Origin: Hallella seregens ATCC 51272
GTDB lineage: Bacteria; Bacteroidota; Bacteroidia; Bacteroidales; Bacteroidaceae
Length of the DNA: 64,000 nucleotides
NCBI RefSeq assembly: GCF_000518545.1
Contig: NZ_JADU01000018.1
Location: 34,222 to 98,221, forward strand
Direction of reading: 5' to 3'
Shown in pieces: positions 6,811 through 15,026 of this stretch; within the stretch, counting starts at the first letter, position 1, and each line of letters starts with the position of its first letter. The translations under genes and the position numbers were made by a program. Below the pieces are notes generated by a model that worked only from the letters and a program-made list of their open reading frames with translations, was not told the DNA's origin and ran no database searches.

Positions 6811-7503
6811 CTACTGGCGGCATGCACTTTCAAACTGCTGCATGAGCCAGGCGTTCTGCTCGTCGATGCTGATGTGGCTATTGTCGAGTTCGATGGCATC
6901 GTCTGCTTTCTTCAGCGGAGACACGTCGCGATGGGTGTCGATATAGTCGCGCTGCTGCACGTTGGCCAGTATTTCGGCCAAGTCGGCCGGCTGCCCTTTG
7001 GCTTTCAGCTCGTCGTATCGGCGCCGGGCACGTACTTCGGCCGAGGCCGTCACAAAGATTTTCAGCTCGGCATCGGGGAATACGGTCGTGCCGATGTCGC
7101 GTCCGTCCATCACCACGCCCTTGTCTCTCCCCATCTGTTGCTGCTGGGCCACCAAGGCCTCGCGCACGAAAGGGATGGCGGCAATGGGGCTCACGTGGCT
7201 GCTTACCTCCATGCCGCGAATCTCGCGCTCCACGCATTCGCCGTTCAGATAGGTATCGGGGCGACCGGCTTCAGGGTTGAATTTGAAGCTGATGCGTATC
7301 TCGTTCATGCGTCGTTCCAGTGCTTCGGCCATCACACTCCCGTCCTCACGGAACAGCCGGTTGCGCAGGGCGAAGAGCGTTACCGCGCGATACATCGCGC
7401 CCGTGTCTACGTAGACATATCCTATTTTCCGGGCCAGGTCTTTGGCCATGGTGCTTTTGCCGCACGACGAGAAGCCGTCGATGGCTATTGTGATTTTCTT
7501 CAT
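6811..7503 (-). CDS. cmk: Cytidylate kinase
   Basis: 230 residues from the ATG at 7503; a longer frame begins nine codons upstream, but [10 protein letters not shown] is the family's normal N-terminus. It phosphorylates CMP and dCMP to the diphosphates in the cytoplasm. The P-loop (GFSSCGKST, residues about 10-18), the V-D-T-G-A-M-Y-R motif that binds the nucleotide, and the DGRDIGT motif (near residue 130) are all present. It follows porQ on the same strand after 66 bases, an arrangement known from Porphyromonas gingivalis, so the two are probably co-transcribed. Confidence 0.95.
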   Translation of the reverse strand: MKKITIAIDGFSSCGKSTMAKDLARKIGYVYVDTGAMYRAVTLFALRNRLFREDGSVMAEALERRMNEIRISFKFNPEAGRPDTYLNGECVEREIRGMEVSSHVSPIAAIPFVREALVAQQQQMGRDKGVVMDGRDIGTTVFPDAELKIFVTASAEVRARRRYDELKAKGQPADLAEILANVQQRDYIDTHRDVSPLKKADDAIELDNSHISIDEQNAWLMQQFESACRQ

Positions 7504-7569
7504 TGTTGGTGTGTTTGTCTTTGTGTGCAATATGATCCTTATATAATAATAGGTGTAGCCGGCCGCACT

Positions 7570-8520
7570 TCAGAGGCGGTAGCCCAGGTTCAGCACCACG
7601 CTGGAGCTCGACACGTGGTATTTGCCATAGGCCAAGTTGAGCTTGAACCGCTCCAGATTGAGTCCTGCGCCCAGCGAGAGCCCGGCCCCGTGGCTGCTAC
7701 TTTTGCCCTCGGTGCCCGTTATCTTCATTTCGTTGGCCCGCCGGCAGTTGTATCCGCCGCCTATCCAGAAAGTCTCCGTGAGCAGAATCTCGCCGCCCAC
7801 CACCACGTGGTTAATCATCTTGTAATCCAGATGATTCAGGTCCACCACCGTGGCCGATACTCTGAAAGGCGTGCCCACAAACCGCTTGCTCACGCCCAGC
7901 TGCACGTCGAGCGGCATGTGTTCGTAGTTCTCGTTGTAGGCCTTGAGCTGTCCGCCCAAGTTTTTGGCCACCAGCGAGACCGACCATTCGTGGTCGGGGT
8001 CGAAATAGTTCAGTCCCAGATCCACGCCAAAGCCGATGGAGTTGTAGTTGCCGATGTACGAGTTGACGAGCCGGGCCGAGATGCCGCCGGCAAACCGTGT
8101 GCCGAGCATGTACGAGAAATATCCGGCCACGGCCATGTCGCGGGCCGAAAATTCGCCCGTCTGTACGTTGTTCTCGTCCACCTCTTTCATCTTGCCGTAG
8201 TCCACATATTGTCCCGACACGGCCCACGAGGCCCGCTCTTTCACCACGCGGCTGAAGCTGGCGCTGGCCGTGCTGGCCCCCGACATATAGTTCATGTAGT
8301 TCAGCCCGATGGCCTTGTCGGTCACCGATGAGAGCAGGGCCGGGTTGTGGAACATCAGCGCTCCGTCGTCCTCCACAAGGGTCACGTTGTCGCCTCCCAG
8401 TGCCGCGGCATGTGCGCTTACGGGCAGCCGCAGGAAGTTGTATGCGGTCTGGCTCTCGTCCTGCGCCTGGGCGGCGAGGGCGGCGAGAAACAGCAGGAAG
8501 GCTATGGCGGCTTTTTCCAT
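7570..8520 (-). CDS. porQ: Type IX secretion system protein PorQ
   Basis: 316 residues with a signal peptide cleaved after about residue 19 (ALAAQAQDE). The mature part is a repeating amphipathic beta pattern typical of a FadL-like outer-membrane barrel of the PorV/PorQ family, ending in aromatic-rich L-N-L-G-Y-R-L. The family motif S-A-H-A-A-A-L-G-G-D-N-V and the H-N-P-A-L-L stretch near residue 58 are visible. PorQ is part of the outer-membrane attachment machinery of the type IX system, which transfers cargo to the cell surface. The type IX cargo protein encoded at 41-43 kb makes a functional system in this organism likely. Confidence 0.9.
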   Translation of the reverse strand: MEKAAIAFLLFLAALAAQAQDESQTAYNFLRLPVSAHAAALGGDNVTLVEDDGALMFHNPALLSSVTDKAIGLNYMNYMSGASTASASFSRVVKERASWAVSGQYVDYGKMKEVDENNVQTGEFSARDMAVAGYFSYMLGTRFAGGISARLVNSYIGNYNSIGFGVDLGLNYFDPDHEWSVSLVAKNLGGQLKAYNENYEHMPLDVQLGVSKRFVGTPFRVSATVVDLNHLDYKMINHVVVGGEILLTETFWIGGGYNCRRANEMKITGTEGKSSSHGAGLSLGAGLNLERFKLNLAYGKYHVSSSSVVLNLGYRL

Positions 8521-8541
8521 CGTTTTTTTCTAATTGTTCGG

Positions 8542-8579
8542 CAAAGATACTTCTTTTTTAAAGAATTGCTGTAAATTTG
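8542..8579. promoter_or_regulatory. Divergent promoter pair for porQ and the TonB gene
   Basis: Minus-strand TATCTTTG (8542-8549) faces porQ and plus-strand TAAATTTG (8572-8579) faces the TonB-family gene. Both match the -7 consensus. Their -33 elements would overlap the opposite promoter and are poorly conserved, so the two promoters may interfere with each other. Confidence 0.55.
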
Positions 8580-8627
8580 CAAGGCGATTTCGCCTAAATA
8601 ACGACGGCGGGCGTAGAATATTGCGAC

Positions 8628-9332
8628 ATGGAAACGAAGAAGAGTGACAGGGCCAATTTGGAGAAGCGGCGGGCCGAGGGATTCTTGCTCGGGCTGGTGC
8701 TGGCATTGGCTCTGCTGTTTGCCGCTCTGGAGTACACGTCGCGCCCCGACGGCCCCGACCGTGACGAAGATCAGTTCGACGACCTCACGGAGGAGCTCGA
8801 CCTCACCCCCGCCGTCGATGCCAGAGACATGATTTCGGCGGCTCCGGCCCCCGCCTCCAAGGCACTCACGGAACGGGTGAAGGCCGTGGACCATGCCACC
8901 GATGCCGCCGACCGCCTGGCGCCCATCACCAGTAAGCTGGTCATTGGCGACGGCGAGGGGCTGGCTCGCGACGCCAATGTCACCGAGGCTCTGCCGCAGA
9001 TGCCCGTGCCCCAAGACTCTGATGTGGTGCGCACGGTGGAGCAATTGCCCGAGTTTCCCGGTGGCATGGTGGCTTTCATGAAGTGGCTCACGCACAACCT
9101 CCATTACCCCGTCCAGGCCCAGCAACAGCGCATTGAGGGCAGGGTGGTGGTCTCTTTCATCGTCAATAAGGACGGTTCCATAGCCAGTCCCAAGGTGGTG
9201 AAGTCGGCCGACCCCCTGCTCGACAGCGAGGCCCTGCGCGTCATCCGGATGATGCCCCGCTGGAAACCGGGCATTCTCGACGAGAAGCCTTGCCGTACGA
9301 TGTTTGCCATTCCCATCAACTTTAAGATTTAA
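8628..9332 (+). CDS. TonB-family energy transducer
   Basis: 234 residues. A basic N-terminus is followed by a single membrane anchor (about residues 18-36, GLVLALALLFAAL), then an acidic/proline-poor linker (40-145) and a C-terminal TonB domain (about 150-234: EFPGGMVAFMKWL, HYPVQAQQQ, GRVVVSFIVNKDGSI, EALRVIRMMPRWKPG). This is the common Bacteroidetes TonB form that links inner-membrane proton force to TonB-dependent receptors. The linker lacks the usual Pro-Lys repeats. The gene is followed after four bases by the polyprenyl synthase gene. Confidence 0.85.
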   Translation: METKKSDRANLEKRRAEGFLLGLVLALALLFAALEYTSRPDGPDRDEDQFDDLTEELDLTPAVDARDMISAAPAPASKALTERVKAVDHATDAADRLAPITSKLVIGDGEGLARDANVTEALPQMPVPQDSDVVRTVEQLPEFPGGMVAFMKWLTHNLHYPVQAQQQRIEGRVVVSFIVNKDGSIASPKVVKSADPLLDSEALRVIRMMPRWKPGILDEKPCRTMFAIPINFKI

Positions 9333-9336
9333 TGAT

Positions 9337-10323
9337 ATGACTAACCCCGTTTGTTCTGCCGACGAAATCCTATTGCAGGTGAATCAGTTCATCGACCGTT
9401 TGGGTTGCGACCGCAAGCCCGAGGGCCTGTATGCTCCCGTAGACTATGCGCTGTCCATGGGCGGCAAGCGCATCCGCCCCACGCTGATGTTGCTGGGCTA
9501 CAACCTCTTTGAGGACCATCCCGAGCGCATCCTGATGCAGGCGGCGGCACTGGAGACCTACCACAACTACACGTTGCTGCACGACGACCTCATGGACCAC
9601 GCCGACCTGCGGCGCGGCCACGAGACGGTGCACCGGCGGTGGAATGCCAATCAGGCCATCCTCTCCGGCGACGCCATGCTGGTGCTGGCCTATCAGCGCA
9701 TGGCCTCCTGCCCGGAAGACAAGCTCCCCGCCGTGCTCCGACTCTTCAGTCAGACGGCACTGGAAATCTGCGAGGGGCAGCAGCTCGACATCGACTTCGA
9801 GACGCGCAACGACGTGGGCGAGGACGAGTATATCGAAATGATTCGGCTCAAAACCAGCGTGCTGTTGGCCTGTGCCTTGAAGATTGGAGCCATTCTGGCC
9901 GGTGCGTCGGCCGAGGATGCCGACAACCTGTACAAGTTTGGCGAGCAGATGGGGCTGGCTTTCCAGCTCCAGGACGACTATCTCGACGTGTACGGCGACC
10001 CCAAGGTCTTCGGCAAGGCCATCGGCGGAGACATTGTTTCCAACAAGAAGACCTACATGCTCATCAACGCCTTCAACCGGGCCACGCCCGCACAGCGCGC
10101 CCAACTCACCCGTTGGGTCGAGGCCACGCACTTCGACCGCGAGGAGAAGGTGCGAGCCATGACGGTTCTCTATAATAAAATAGGTATAGACCGGCTGGCC
10201 CAGGAAAAGATGCTCTACTACTTTGACGAGAGTAAACGCTACCTCGATGCCGTGGGTGTGCCAGCCGAGCGCAAGCTGGAGCTGCGTGCTTATGCCGGCC
10301 GCATGATGAAGCGCAAGTATTAA
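9337..10323 (+). CDS. Polyprenyl (isoprenyl) diphosphate synthase
   Basis: 328 residues from the ATG four bases after the TonB gene stop; a longer frame would overlap that gene. It belongs to the trans-isoprenyl diphosphate synthase family, which condenses isopentenyl diphosphate with allylic diphosphates. The first aspartate-rich motif is D-D-L-M-D (residues 83-87) and the second is L-Q-D-D-Y-L-D-V-Y-G-D (about residues 211-221). G-G-K-R-I-R-P near residue 45 binds the pyrophosphate. The residues before the first motif (H-N-Y-T-L-L-H) suggest a short to medium product, farnesyl or geranylgeranyl diphosphate. tatD follows 13 bases later. Confidence 0.88.
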   Translation: MTNPVCSADEILLQVNQFIDRLGCDRKPEGLYAPVDYALSMGGKRIRPTLMLLGYNLFEDHPERILMQAAALETYHNYTLLHDDLMDHADLRRGHETVHRRWNANQAILSGDAMLVLAYQRMASCPEDKLPAVLRLFSQTALEICEGQQLDIDFETRNDVGEDEYIEMIRLKTSVLLACALKIGAILAGASAEDADNLYKFGEQMGLAFQLQDDYLDVYGDPKVFGKAIGGDIVSNKKTYMLINAFNRATPAQRAQLTRWVEATHFDREEKVRAMTVLYNKIGIDRLAQEKMLYYFDESKRYLDAVGVPAERKLELRAYAGRMMKRKY

Positions 10324-10336
10324 TCCCCATCCATTC

Positions 10337-11179
10337 ATGATTCCATTCATCGACACCCACGCCCACCTCGACGGCGAAGAGTTTGGCGACGACCTGCCCG
10401 AGGTGGTGCAGCGGGCCCGCGCGGCCGGTGTCGGGGCCATTCTGGTGCCCGGCATCGACGACAGTTCTGTGGACTCCGTGATGGCCGTGTGCCGCCGGTT
10501 CCCGGGCTATTGCTACCCCATGATAGGGCTGCAGCCCGAGGAGGTGCGGCCCGGTTGGGCCGACGTGCTGGCCCGGATGAAGCGGCGGCTTGAGGCCAAT
10601 CTGCAGGCCGAGGCCGACACACCCCTGCGCTATGTCGCCGTGGGCGAGTGCGGACTCGACTTCTATTGGAGCCGCGAGTTCGAGCGCGAACAGCTTGCCG
10701 CTTTTGAGCGGCAGGTGGAATGGTCGGTGGAACACCGGCTGCCGCTGATGATTCATTGCCGCAAGGCGCAGAACGAGATGCTGCACCTCATGCGTCCCTA
10801 CGCTGCACAGCTGCCCGGCGGCGTGTTCCATTGCTTCACGGGCAACCCGCGCGAGGCCGAAGATTTCCTGCAGTTTGACGGGTTCTGCCTGGGTATTGGC
10901 GGCGTGTCTACCTTTAAAAGCAGCCACCTGCGCACCGACTTGCCGGCCGCTGTGCCCCTCAATCGCATCGTGCTGGAGACCGACAGCCCCTACATGGCTC
11001 CCGTGCCGCATCGGGGCCAGCGCAACGAGAGCGCCCTCTTGGTGCACGTGCTCCGCACGCTGGCTGCGAGCTACGGCGTGCCTGACGACGAGGTGGCCCG
11101 CGTCACCAATGCCAATGCAGCCCGCCTCTTTGGGGGCTCCATTGTTCGCGATTTTGGGCAAATCATTAAAGAAACATAA
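10337..11179 (+). CDS. tatD: TatD-family metal-dependent deoxyribonuclease
   Basis: 280 residues, cytoplasmic TIM-barrel hydrolase. Metal ligands are visible: D-T-H-A-H-L-D at residues 6-12, G-E-C-G-L-D-F-Y near 100, M-I-H-C-R-K-A near 138, F-H-C-F-T-G-N near 164 and E-T-D-S-P-Y near 214-219. Family members are Mg-dependent 3'-5' exonucleases, and a YcfH/YabD-like role is possible. It closes the tonB-prenyl synthase-tatD run; no terminator hairpin is obvious before the tRNA. Confidence 0.9.
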   Translation: MIPFIDTHAHLDGEEFGDDLPEVVQRARAAGVGAILVPGIDDSSVDSVMAVCRRFPGYCYPMIGLQPEEVRPGWADVLARMKRRLEANLQAEADTPLRYVAVGECGLDFYWSREFEREQLAAFERQVEWSVEHRLPLMIHCRKAQNEMLHLMRPYAAQLPGGVFHCFTGNPREAEDFLQFDGFCLGIGGVSTFKSSHLRTDLPAAVPLNRIVLETDSPYMAPVPHRGQRNESALLVHVLRTLAASYGVPDDEVARVTNANAARLFGGSIVRDFGQIIKET

Positions 11180-11191
11180 AATAATCTGCAA

Positions 11192-11225
11192 TTGAATGGT
11201 ATTTAAACGAAATATCATACTTTTG
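11192..11225 (+). promoter_or_regulatory. Promoter of tRNA-Ser
   Basis: TTG (11192-11194), 23 bases, then TACTTTTG (11218-11225), a good -7 match located 36 bases before the mature tRNA. Confidence 0.65.
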
Positions 11226-11260
11226 CACTCGCAATTCAAAATTGCCGATCAAACACAAAG

Positions 11261-11348
11261 GGAAAGATGCTCGAGTGGTTGAAGAGGCACGCCTGGAAAG
11301 CGTGTATACGCCAAAAGCGTATCGGGGGTTCGAATCCCCCTCTTTCCG
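11261..11348 (+). tRNA. tRNA-Ser (anticodon GGA)
   Basis: 88 bases of class II tRNA. The acceptor GGAAAGA (11261-11267) pairs with TCTTTCC (11341-11347), with G as discriminator. The anticodon stem CACGC/GCGTG holds CTGGAAA with GGA at 11295-11297. A long variable arm precedes the T arm GGGGGTTCGAATCCCCC. CCA is not encoded. Confidence 0.97.
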
Positions 11349-11390
11349 CGTTTGAGGTAATTGCGTTTTCTGAACTAATCCCGCGCAGAG

Positions 11391-12230
11391 ATGAAACATT
11401 TGATTCAGCGTCTCACCATCGTTTTCTTTTTCTTTCTTAGCTTCTCGTTCGTGCAGGCCCAAGCTGTGTCTTCGTCTCAAGCCAAGCCCGACACGGCTGC
11501 CCATGCGGCCGACCTTGACAGTGCTGCAGCCGAGCAACTGCTCGACGACGGCATGGCCGCCGCCGACACCGCCGTGGCCCCCGTCGAGAGTCAAGGCTTC
11601 TACAAGTCGCTGAAGACCAAGTTTATCGAGGGCAATGCCGGCTTCATGTCGCTCGTGGCACTGGCTCTGGTGCTGGGTTTGGCGTTCTGTATTGAGCGCA
11701 TGATCTACCTCAGCCTCTCCGAAATCAATGCTAAACGGTTCATGCGCGACCTCGATCGGCATCTCATGGAGGGCGATGTCGAGGGGGCCAAGACGCAGTG
11801 CCGCGAGACGCGTGGCCCCGTGGCCTCCATCTGTTATCAGGGGCTGGAGCGCATCGACGAGTCGATAGACAACGTGGAACGCTCGGTGCAGAGCTACGGT
11901 TCGGTGCAGAGCGCCAATCTGGAAAAGGGCTGTTCGTGGATCACGCTGTTCATTGCCATGGCCCCGTCGCTGGGATTTCTGGGCACGGTGATAGGCATGG
12001 TGATGGCGTTCGACCAGATTCAAACCGCCGGCGACATCAGTCCGACGATCGTGGCCTCCGGCATGAAGGTGGCACTGATAACCACCATTTTCGGTATCAT
12101 CGTGGCCCTCATCCTGCAGATTTTCTATAATTACATCCTCTCAAAGATAGACCATCTCACGGCGCAGATGGAGGAGTCGGCCATCACACTGCTCGACTCC
12201 ATCATGAAATACAAGCTCAAACGCGCATGA
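11391..12230 (+). CDS. exbB: ExbB/TolQ/MotA-type proton channel subunit
   Basis: 279 residues with an N-terminal signal-like segment (to about residue 24), then an acidic/alanine-rich periplasmic stretch, and three membrane helices at about residues 85-105, 183-208 and 225-250. The conserved helix (W-I-T-L-F-I-A-M-A-P-S-L-G-F-L-G-T-V-I-G-M) has the Ala-Pro-x-Leu-Gly-x-x-Gly-Thr-Val signature of ExbB/TolQ. With ExbD and TonB it forms the inner-membrane motor that powers TonB-dependent (SusC-type) transport. Its stop overlaps the next start by four bases (ATGA). Confidence 0.92.
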   Translation: MKHLIQRLTIVFFFFLSFSFVQAQAVSSSQAKPDTAAHAADLDSAAAEQLLDDGMAAADTAVAPVESQGFYKSLKTKFIEGNAGFMSLVALALVLGLAFCIERMIYLSLSEINAKRFMRDLDRHLMEGDVEGAKTQCRETRGPVASICYQGLERIDESIDNVERSVQSYGSVQSANLEKGCSWITLFIAMAPSLGFLGTVIGMVMAFDQIQTAGDISPTIVASGMKVALITTIFGIIVALILQIFYNYILSKIDHLTAQMEESAITLLDSIMKYKLKRA

Positions 12231-12736
12231 AGAAACAATCGGATAACTGGCGGCAGTGGCCCGCGGAGAGGCTGTCCATCCGCCTCTTCTACGCGCTGGT
12301 GGCGGTGATCGTGGTGGTTTTCGCGCTGTTTTGGCTGGTGGGTTTCGACCGGCCGTTCGACAACGACCCCAATTTCAACGCCCCGCTCCTGGCCGATGCC
12401 GTGCTTGTGCTCATGGAGCTACTGCTGCTTGGCGCCGTCGGCTTCATCGCGTGGTCGGTGGCACACGTGCTCCGTGTGCGGGGCAAGGCCGACCGACTCG
12501 ACAACAACATTCCCACGAAAAGGATAGGCTATGGCATCATTGCCGGCGTGGCGGTGCTCATGGCAGTGGGATTCCTGGCCGGCTCTTCGGCGGAAATGAC
12601 CGTCAACGGGCTGCGCTATGCCGACACTTTCTGGCTGAAAGCCTCCGACATGTTCATCTTCACCTCGCTGGTTCTGATGGTTGCAGCCGTCGGAGCCGTG
12701 GCGTATGGTGCCACTAAATACGTTCGTAGGAAATGA
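12227..12736 (+). CDS. Membrane protein within the exb operon
   Basis: 169 residues with four predicted membrane helices at about 20-40, 55-80, 98-118 and 138-160 and a short basic C-terminus. No catalytic motif is visible. It overlaps exbB and the first exbD by four bases at each end, so all four genes are translationally coupled and this protein is probably made in fixed ratio with the motor. I recall similar small membrane proteins between exbB and exbD in other Bacteroidales, but no function. It may stabilise the complex. Confidence 0.75.
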   Translation: MKKQSDNWRQWPAERLSIRLFYALVAVIVVVFALFWLVGFDRPFDNDPNFNAPLLADAVLVLMELLLLGAVGFIAWSVAHVLRVRGKADRLDNNIPTKRIGYGIIAGVAVLMAVGFLAGSSAEMTVNGLRYADTFWLKASDMFIFTSLVLMVAAVGAVAYGATKYVRRK

Positions 12737-13293
12737 GGTTCCGCCATCGTCAGCACAGCGTTCCGCAGCTCAACACCACGTCGACGGCCGACATTTCGTT
12801 CATGCTGCTGATATTCTTCCTCGTCACCACCAATATGGACGTGGACAAGGGACTCGCGCGCCAGCTCCCTCCGCCCGAGCGACAGGAGCGGCAGGAGTCG
12901 GTCGTGGACAAGGGCACGATGCTGGAACTGACGCTCACGGCCGACAACCGGCTGCTTGCCGACGGCCGCCCCATGCCCGTGTCGCGGCTCCGCGCGCGCG
13001 TCGAGGCGTTTGTGACGCAGGTGGGCCCCCGGCACCTCATCAAGGTGCAGGCGGATCCCGCGGCCAGCTACGACGCCTATTTTCAGGTGCAGAACGCGCT
13101 GGCGGCGGCCTATCGACGGCTGCGCAACGCCGAGGCCCGCCGTCTCTACGGCCGCGACTATGCAGAGCTCTCACCCCAACAACGCGACCACGTGAGGGAC
13201 CTCTGCCCGCAGCGCATTGCCGAGCCCTACGACAATAGTGCCGCTGAGCCCGTCTCTGCCTCCGCCGCGGCCGGGAAAGGAGGCCGCCCATGA
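12733..13293 (+). CDS. exbD: ExbD/TolR-family protein, first copy
   Basis: 186 residues. Single membrane helix near residues 16-34 starting T-S-T-A-D-I-S-F-M-L-L, where the Asp is the position used for proton movement in ExbD/TolR. The periplasmic domain (about 40-120) has the family fold. A C-terminal extension from about residue 125 (arginine-rich, then S-A-S-A-A-A-G-K-G-G) is longer than in most ExbDs. It overlaps both neighbours by four bases. Confidence 0.88.
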   Translation: MRFRHRQHSVPQLNTTSTADISFMLLIFFLVTTNMDVDKGLARQLPPPERQERQESVVDKGTMLELTLTADNRLLADGRPMPVSRLRARVEAFVTQVGPRHLIKVQADPAASYDAYFQVQNALAAAYRRLRNAEARRLYGRDYAELSPQQRDHVRDLCPQRIAEPYDNSAAEPVSASAAAGKGGRP

Positions 13294-13760
13294 GCCTGTT
13301 TCGCCGCCGTCGGCACGAGGTGCCGGGCCTGAACACGGCCTCGCTGCCCGACCTGATCTTCACCGTTCTCTTCTTCTTCATGATTGTAACGCACATGCAG
13401 AAGGTGGCCGTCAAGGTGCAATACCGCACTCCACAGGGCACGGAGCTTACTCGGCTGACCAAGAAATCGGCCGTGACCTATATCTACATCGGCCGTCCCA
13501 CGCCCAGCCTCCAGCGAGCTGCCGGGCAAGAAACGCGCATCCAACTGAACGACAAATTCGCCTCGCCGCAGGACGTGGCCGACTATGTGGCAGCCGAGCG
13601 CGACCGCATGTCGCCCGAGGACCAGCAGCAGATGACAGTCTCCATCAGGGCCGACCGCGACACGCGCATGAGCGTCATCGCCGACGTGAAACAAGCCCTG
13701 CGACAGGCCAAAGCCCTGCGTATCAGCTACTCGGCCGTGGAACGGAAAGGCCGTAAATGA
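13290..13760 (+). CDS. exbD: ExbD/TolR-family protein, second copy
   Basis: 156 residues. Membrane helix near residues 15-32 (T-A-S-L-P-D-L-I-F-T-V-L-F-F-F-M) with the conserved Asp, then a periplasmic domain. It differs clearly from the preceding ExbD, so the motor may be a heteromer of two ExbD types, as seen in other Bacteroidetes exbB-exbD-exbD operons. It is the last gene of the four. Confidence 0.9.
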   Translation: MSLFRRRRHEVPGLNTASLPDLIFTVLFFFMIVTHMQKVAVKVQYRTPQGTELTRLTKKSAVTYIYIGRPTPSLQRAAGQETRIQLNDKFASPQDVADYVAAERDRMSPEDQQQMTVSIRADRDTRMSVIADVKQALRQAKALRISYSAVERKGRK

Positions 13761-13801
13761 CGTTTTGCAATGTCATTCTATCATTAAAATAATCTAAATA
13801 G

Positions 13802-13832
13802 TTGCGATTCAGAATTATTTTTACTACCTTTG
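13802..13832 (+). promoter_or_regulatory. Promoter of the Lrp-type regulator
   Basis: TTG (13802-13804), a 20-base spacer and TACCTTTG (13825-13832), an exact -7 match, 20 bases before the start codon. Confidence 0.75.
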
Positions 13833-13851
13833 CGGGCAAATTAACAGTAAT

Positions 13852-14355
13852 ATGGCACGTCATCAGTTAGATAATTTAGACAAGAAGATTCTGAAATTGG
13901 TCGTCGCCGACGCCCGAATCCCGTTTCTGGAAGTGGCTCGCGCCTGCAACGTAAGCGGGGCGGCGATTCACCAACGCATACAAAAGCTCATCAAATTGGG
14001 CGTTATCAAGGGGTCGGAGTATATCGTCAACCCTGAGAAAATAGGCTATGAAACCTGTGCCTACGTGGGGCTCTATTTGCAGGATCCGTCGAGTTTCGAC
14101 GACGTTGTAGAGAAACTTCGCCAGATTCCGGAGGTGACGGAGTGTCACTATACCACGGGCGGATACGACATGTTTATCAAGATTTACGCCCGCAACAACC
14201 ATCACATGCTCAACATCATCCACGACAAGCTGCAGCCGCTGGGGCTCTCGCGCAGCGAGACCATCGTGAGCTTCAATGCCGTCATCGACCGCCAGCTGCC
14301 TATTCTTGACGAGGAACCAGCCGAGGCCGACGACGATTCGGCCGACGACGAGTAG
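13852..14355 (+). CDS. Lrp/AsnC-family transcriptional regulator
   Basis: 167 residues. The N-terminal helix-turn-helix (D-N-L-D-K-K-I-L-K-L then V-A-R-A-C-N-V-S-G-A-A-I-H-Q-R-I, residues 7-45) is followed by the RAM ligand-binding domain (about 65-150, with V-T-E-C-H-Y-T-T-G-G-Y-D near 100). The family senses amino acids and forms octamers. The unusual part is a strongly acidic tail of about 18 residues (E-E-P-A-E-A-D-D-D-S-A-D-D-E) absent from most homologues. It is transcribed alone from its own promoter. Confidence 0.92.
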   Translation: MARHQLDNLDKKILKLVVADARIPFLEVARACNVSGAAIHQRIQKLIKLGVIKGSEYIVNPEKIGYETCAYVGLYLQDPSSFDDVVEKLRQIPEVTECHYTTGGYDMFIKIYARNNHHMLNIIHDKLQPLGLSRSETIVSFNAVIDRQLPILDEEPAEADDDSADDE

Positions 14356-14380
14356 GCTGTTCCGACGCGGATTCCCCATA

Positions 14381-14430
14381 CAGGGCCACGCTTTCTTCTG
14401 CACCATGGGGCAGACGGGGGCGTGGCCCTG
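14381..14430 (+). terminator. Hairpin after the Lrp gene
   Basis: Perfect 11-base arms CAGGGCCACGC (14381-14391) and GCGTGGCCCTG (14420-14430) around a 28-base loop, starting 26 bases past the stop. No strong T-run follows, so it may be a terminator or another dispersed palindrome. The GGCCACG/CGTGGCC core recurs near 14471 and in the hairpin at 38720-38761. Confidence 0.5.
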
Positions 14431-14481
14431 TTGCGTTTGCGGCGCAACGGCCGTGCGATGACACCGTAAAGGCCACGCGAA

Positions 14482-14512
14482 AACAGTGTAACCGCATCGC
14501 GATTACGCCGTC
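14482..14512. repeat. Short dispersed repeat, copy 1
   Basis: AACAG...CGCATCGCGATTAC.CCGTC is shared with 38586-38618 in the same orientation; the central 14 bases are identical. It lies between the convergent lrp and folA genes. An inverted partial copy (ACGCCGTAATCGC) is present near 38524. Confidence 0.65.
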
Positions 14513-14558
14513 ATGGTTTTGCGTAAACGGCTGTTTTCGAGCTGGATGGCGGCGCAGA

Positions 14559-15026
14559 CTAAACCCTTTCGTAGTCTACGAACGTGAAGCCGGGGCGCTG
14601 TTCGCGGCGCACGATGCGCCAGTCGGCGGCGACAATCTCGGGAAACCAGGCGTCGGCCAGGGCGGGCTCGGCATCGACGTGGGTGAGATAGAGCCTGTGG
14701 GCCAGGGGCAGTGTCTGCCGGTAGAGGCTCTCGCCGCCAATCACCATCACCTCGTTCTCGCCCCCGCAAGCCGCCAGTGCTGCCTCCAGCGAGGCATACA
14801 CCTCGCAGCCCGGCAGCGACGGCACGCTGCGGCTGAGCACAATGTTGCGGCGGTGGGGCAGGGCGCCGTGGGGCAGCGACTCGAAAGTCTTGCGCCCCAT
14901 GACGACGGCATGGCCCAGCGTGAGGGCCTTGAAACGGTGCAGATCTTCGGGCAGGTGCCAGAGCAATTGCCGGCGGAAGCCGATGGCCCGGTTGGCGGCC
15001 AGGGCGGCAACAAGGCTAATCGGCAT
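14559..15026 (-). CDS. folA: Dihydrofolate reductase
   Basis: 155 residues from the ATG at 15026, which gives the normal family N-terminus P-I-S-L-V-A-A-L-A-A-N-R-A-I-G; the frame extends upstream but only within the preceding gene. It reduces dihydrofolate to tetrahydrofolate with NADPH. Visible motifs are L-L-W-H-L-P-E-D-L (with the catalytic acidic residue in the E-D-L part), V-V-M-G-R-K-T-F-E-S-L-P (NADPH site) and V-M-V-I-G-G-E-S-L-Y. The start overlaps the end of the upstream methyltransferase gene by 11 bases, so the pair is an operon. Confidence 0.94.
   Translation of the reverse strand: MPISLVAALAANRAIGFRRQLLWHLPEDLHRFKALTLGHAVVMGRKTFESLPHGALPHRRNIVLSRSVPSLPGCEVYASLEAALAACGGENEVMVIGGESLYRQTLPLAHRLYLTHVDAEPALADAWFPEIVAADWRIVRREQRPGFTFVDYERV

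Noticed and set aside
6715..8331. Plus-strand open frame of 538 codons
   Set aside because: It is antisense to cmk and porQ, which have clear motifs and are a known gene pair. Long antisense frames are common in GC-rich DNA.
9370..11239. Long minus-strand frames opposite the prenyl synthase and tatD genes
   Set aside because: Both plus-strand genes have full catalytic motifs; the antisense products are rich in His/Val/Gly and show no family features.
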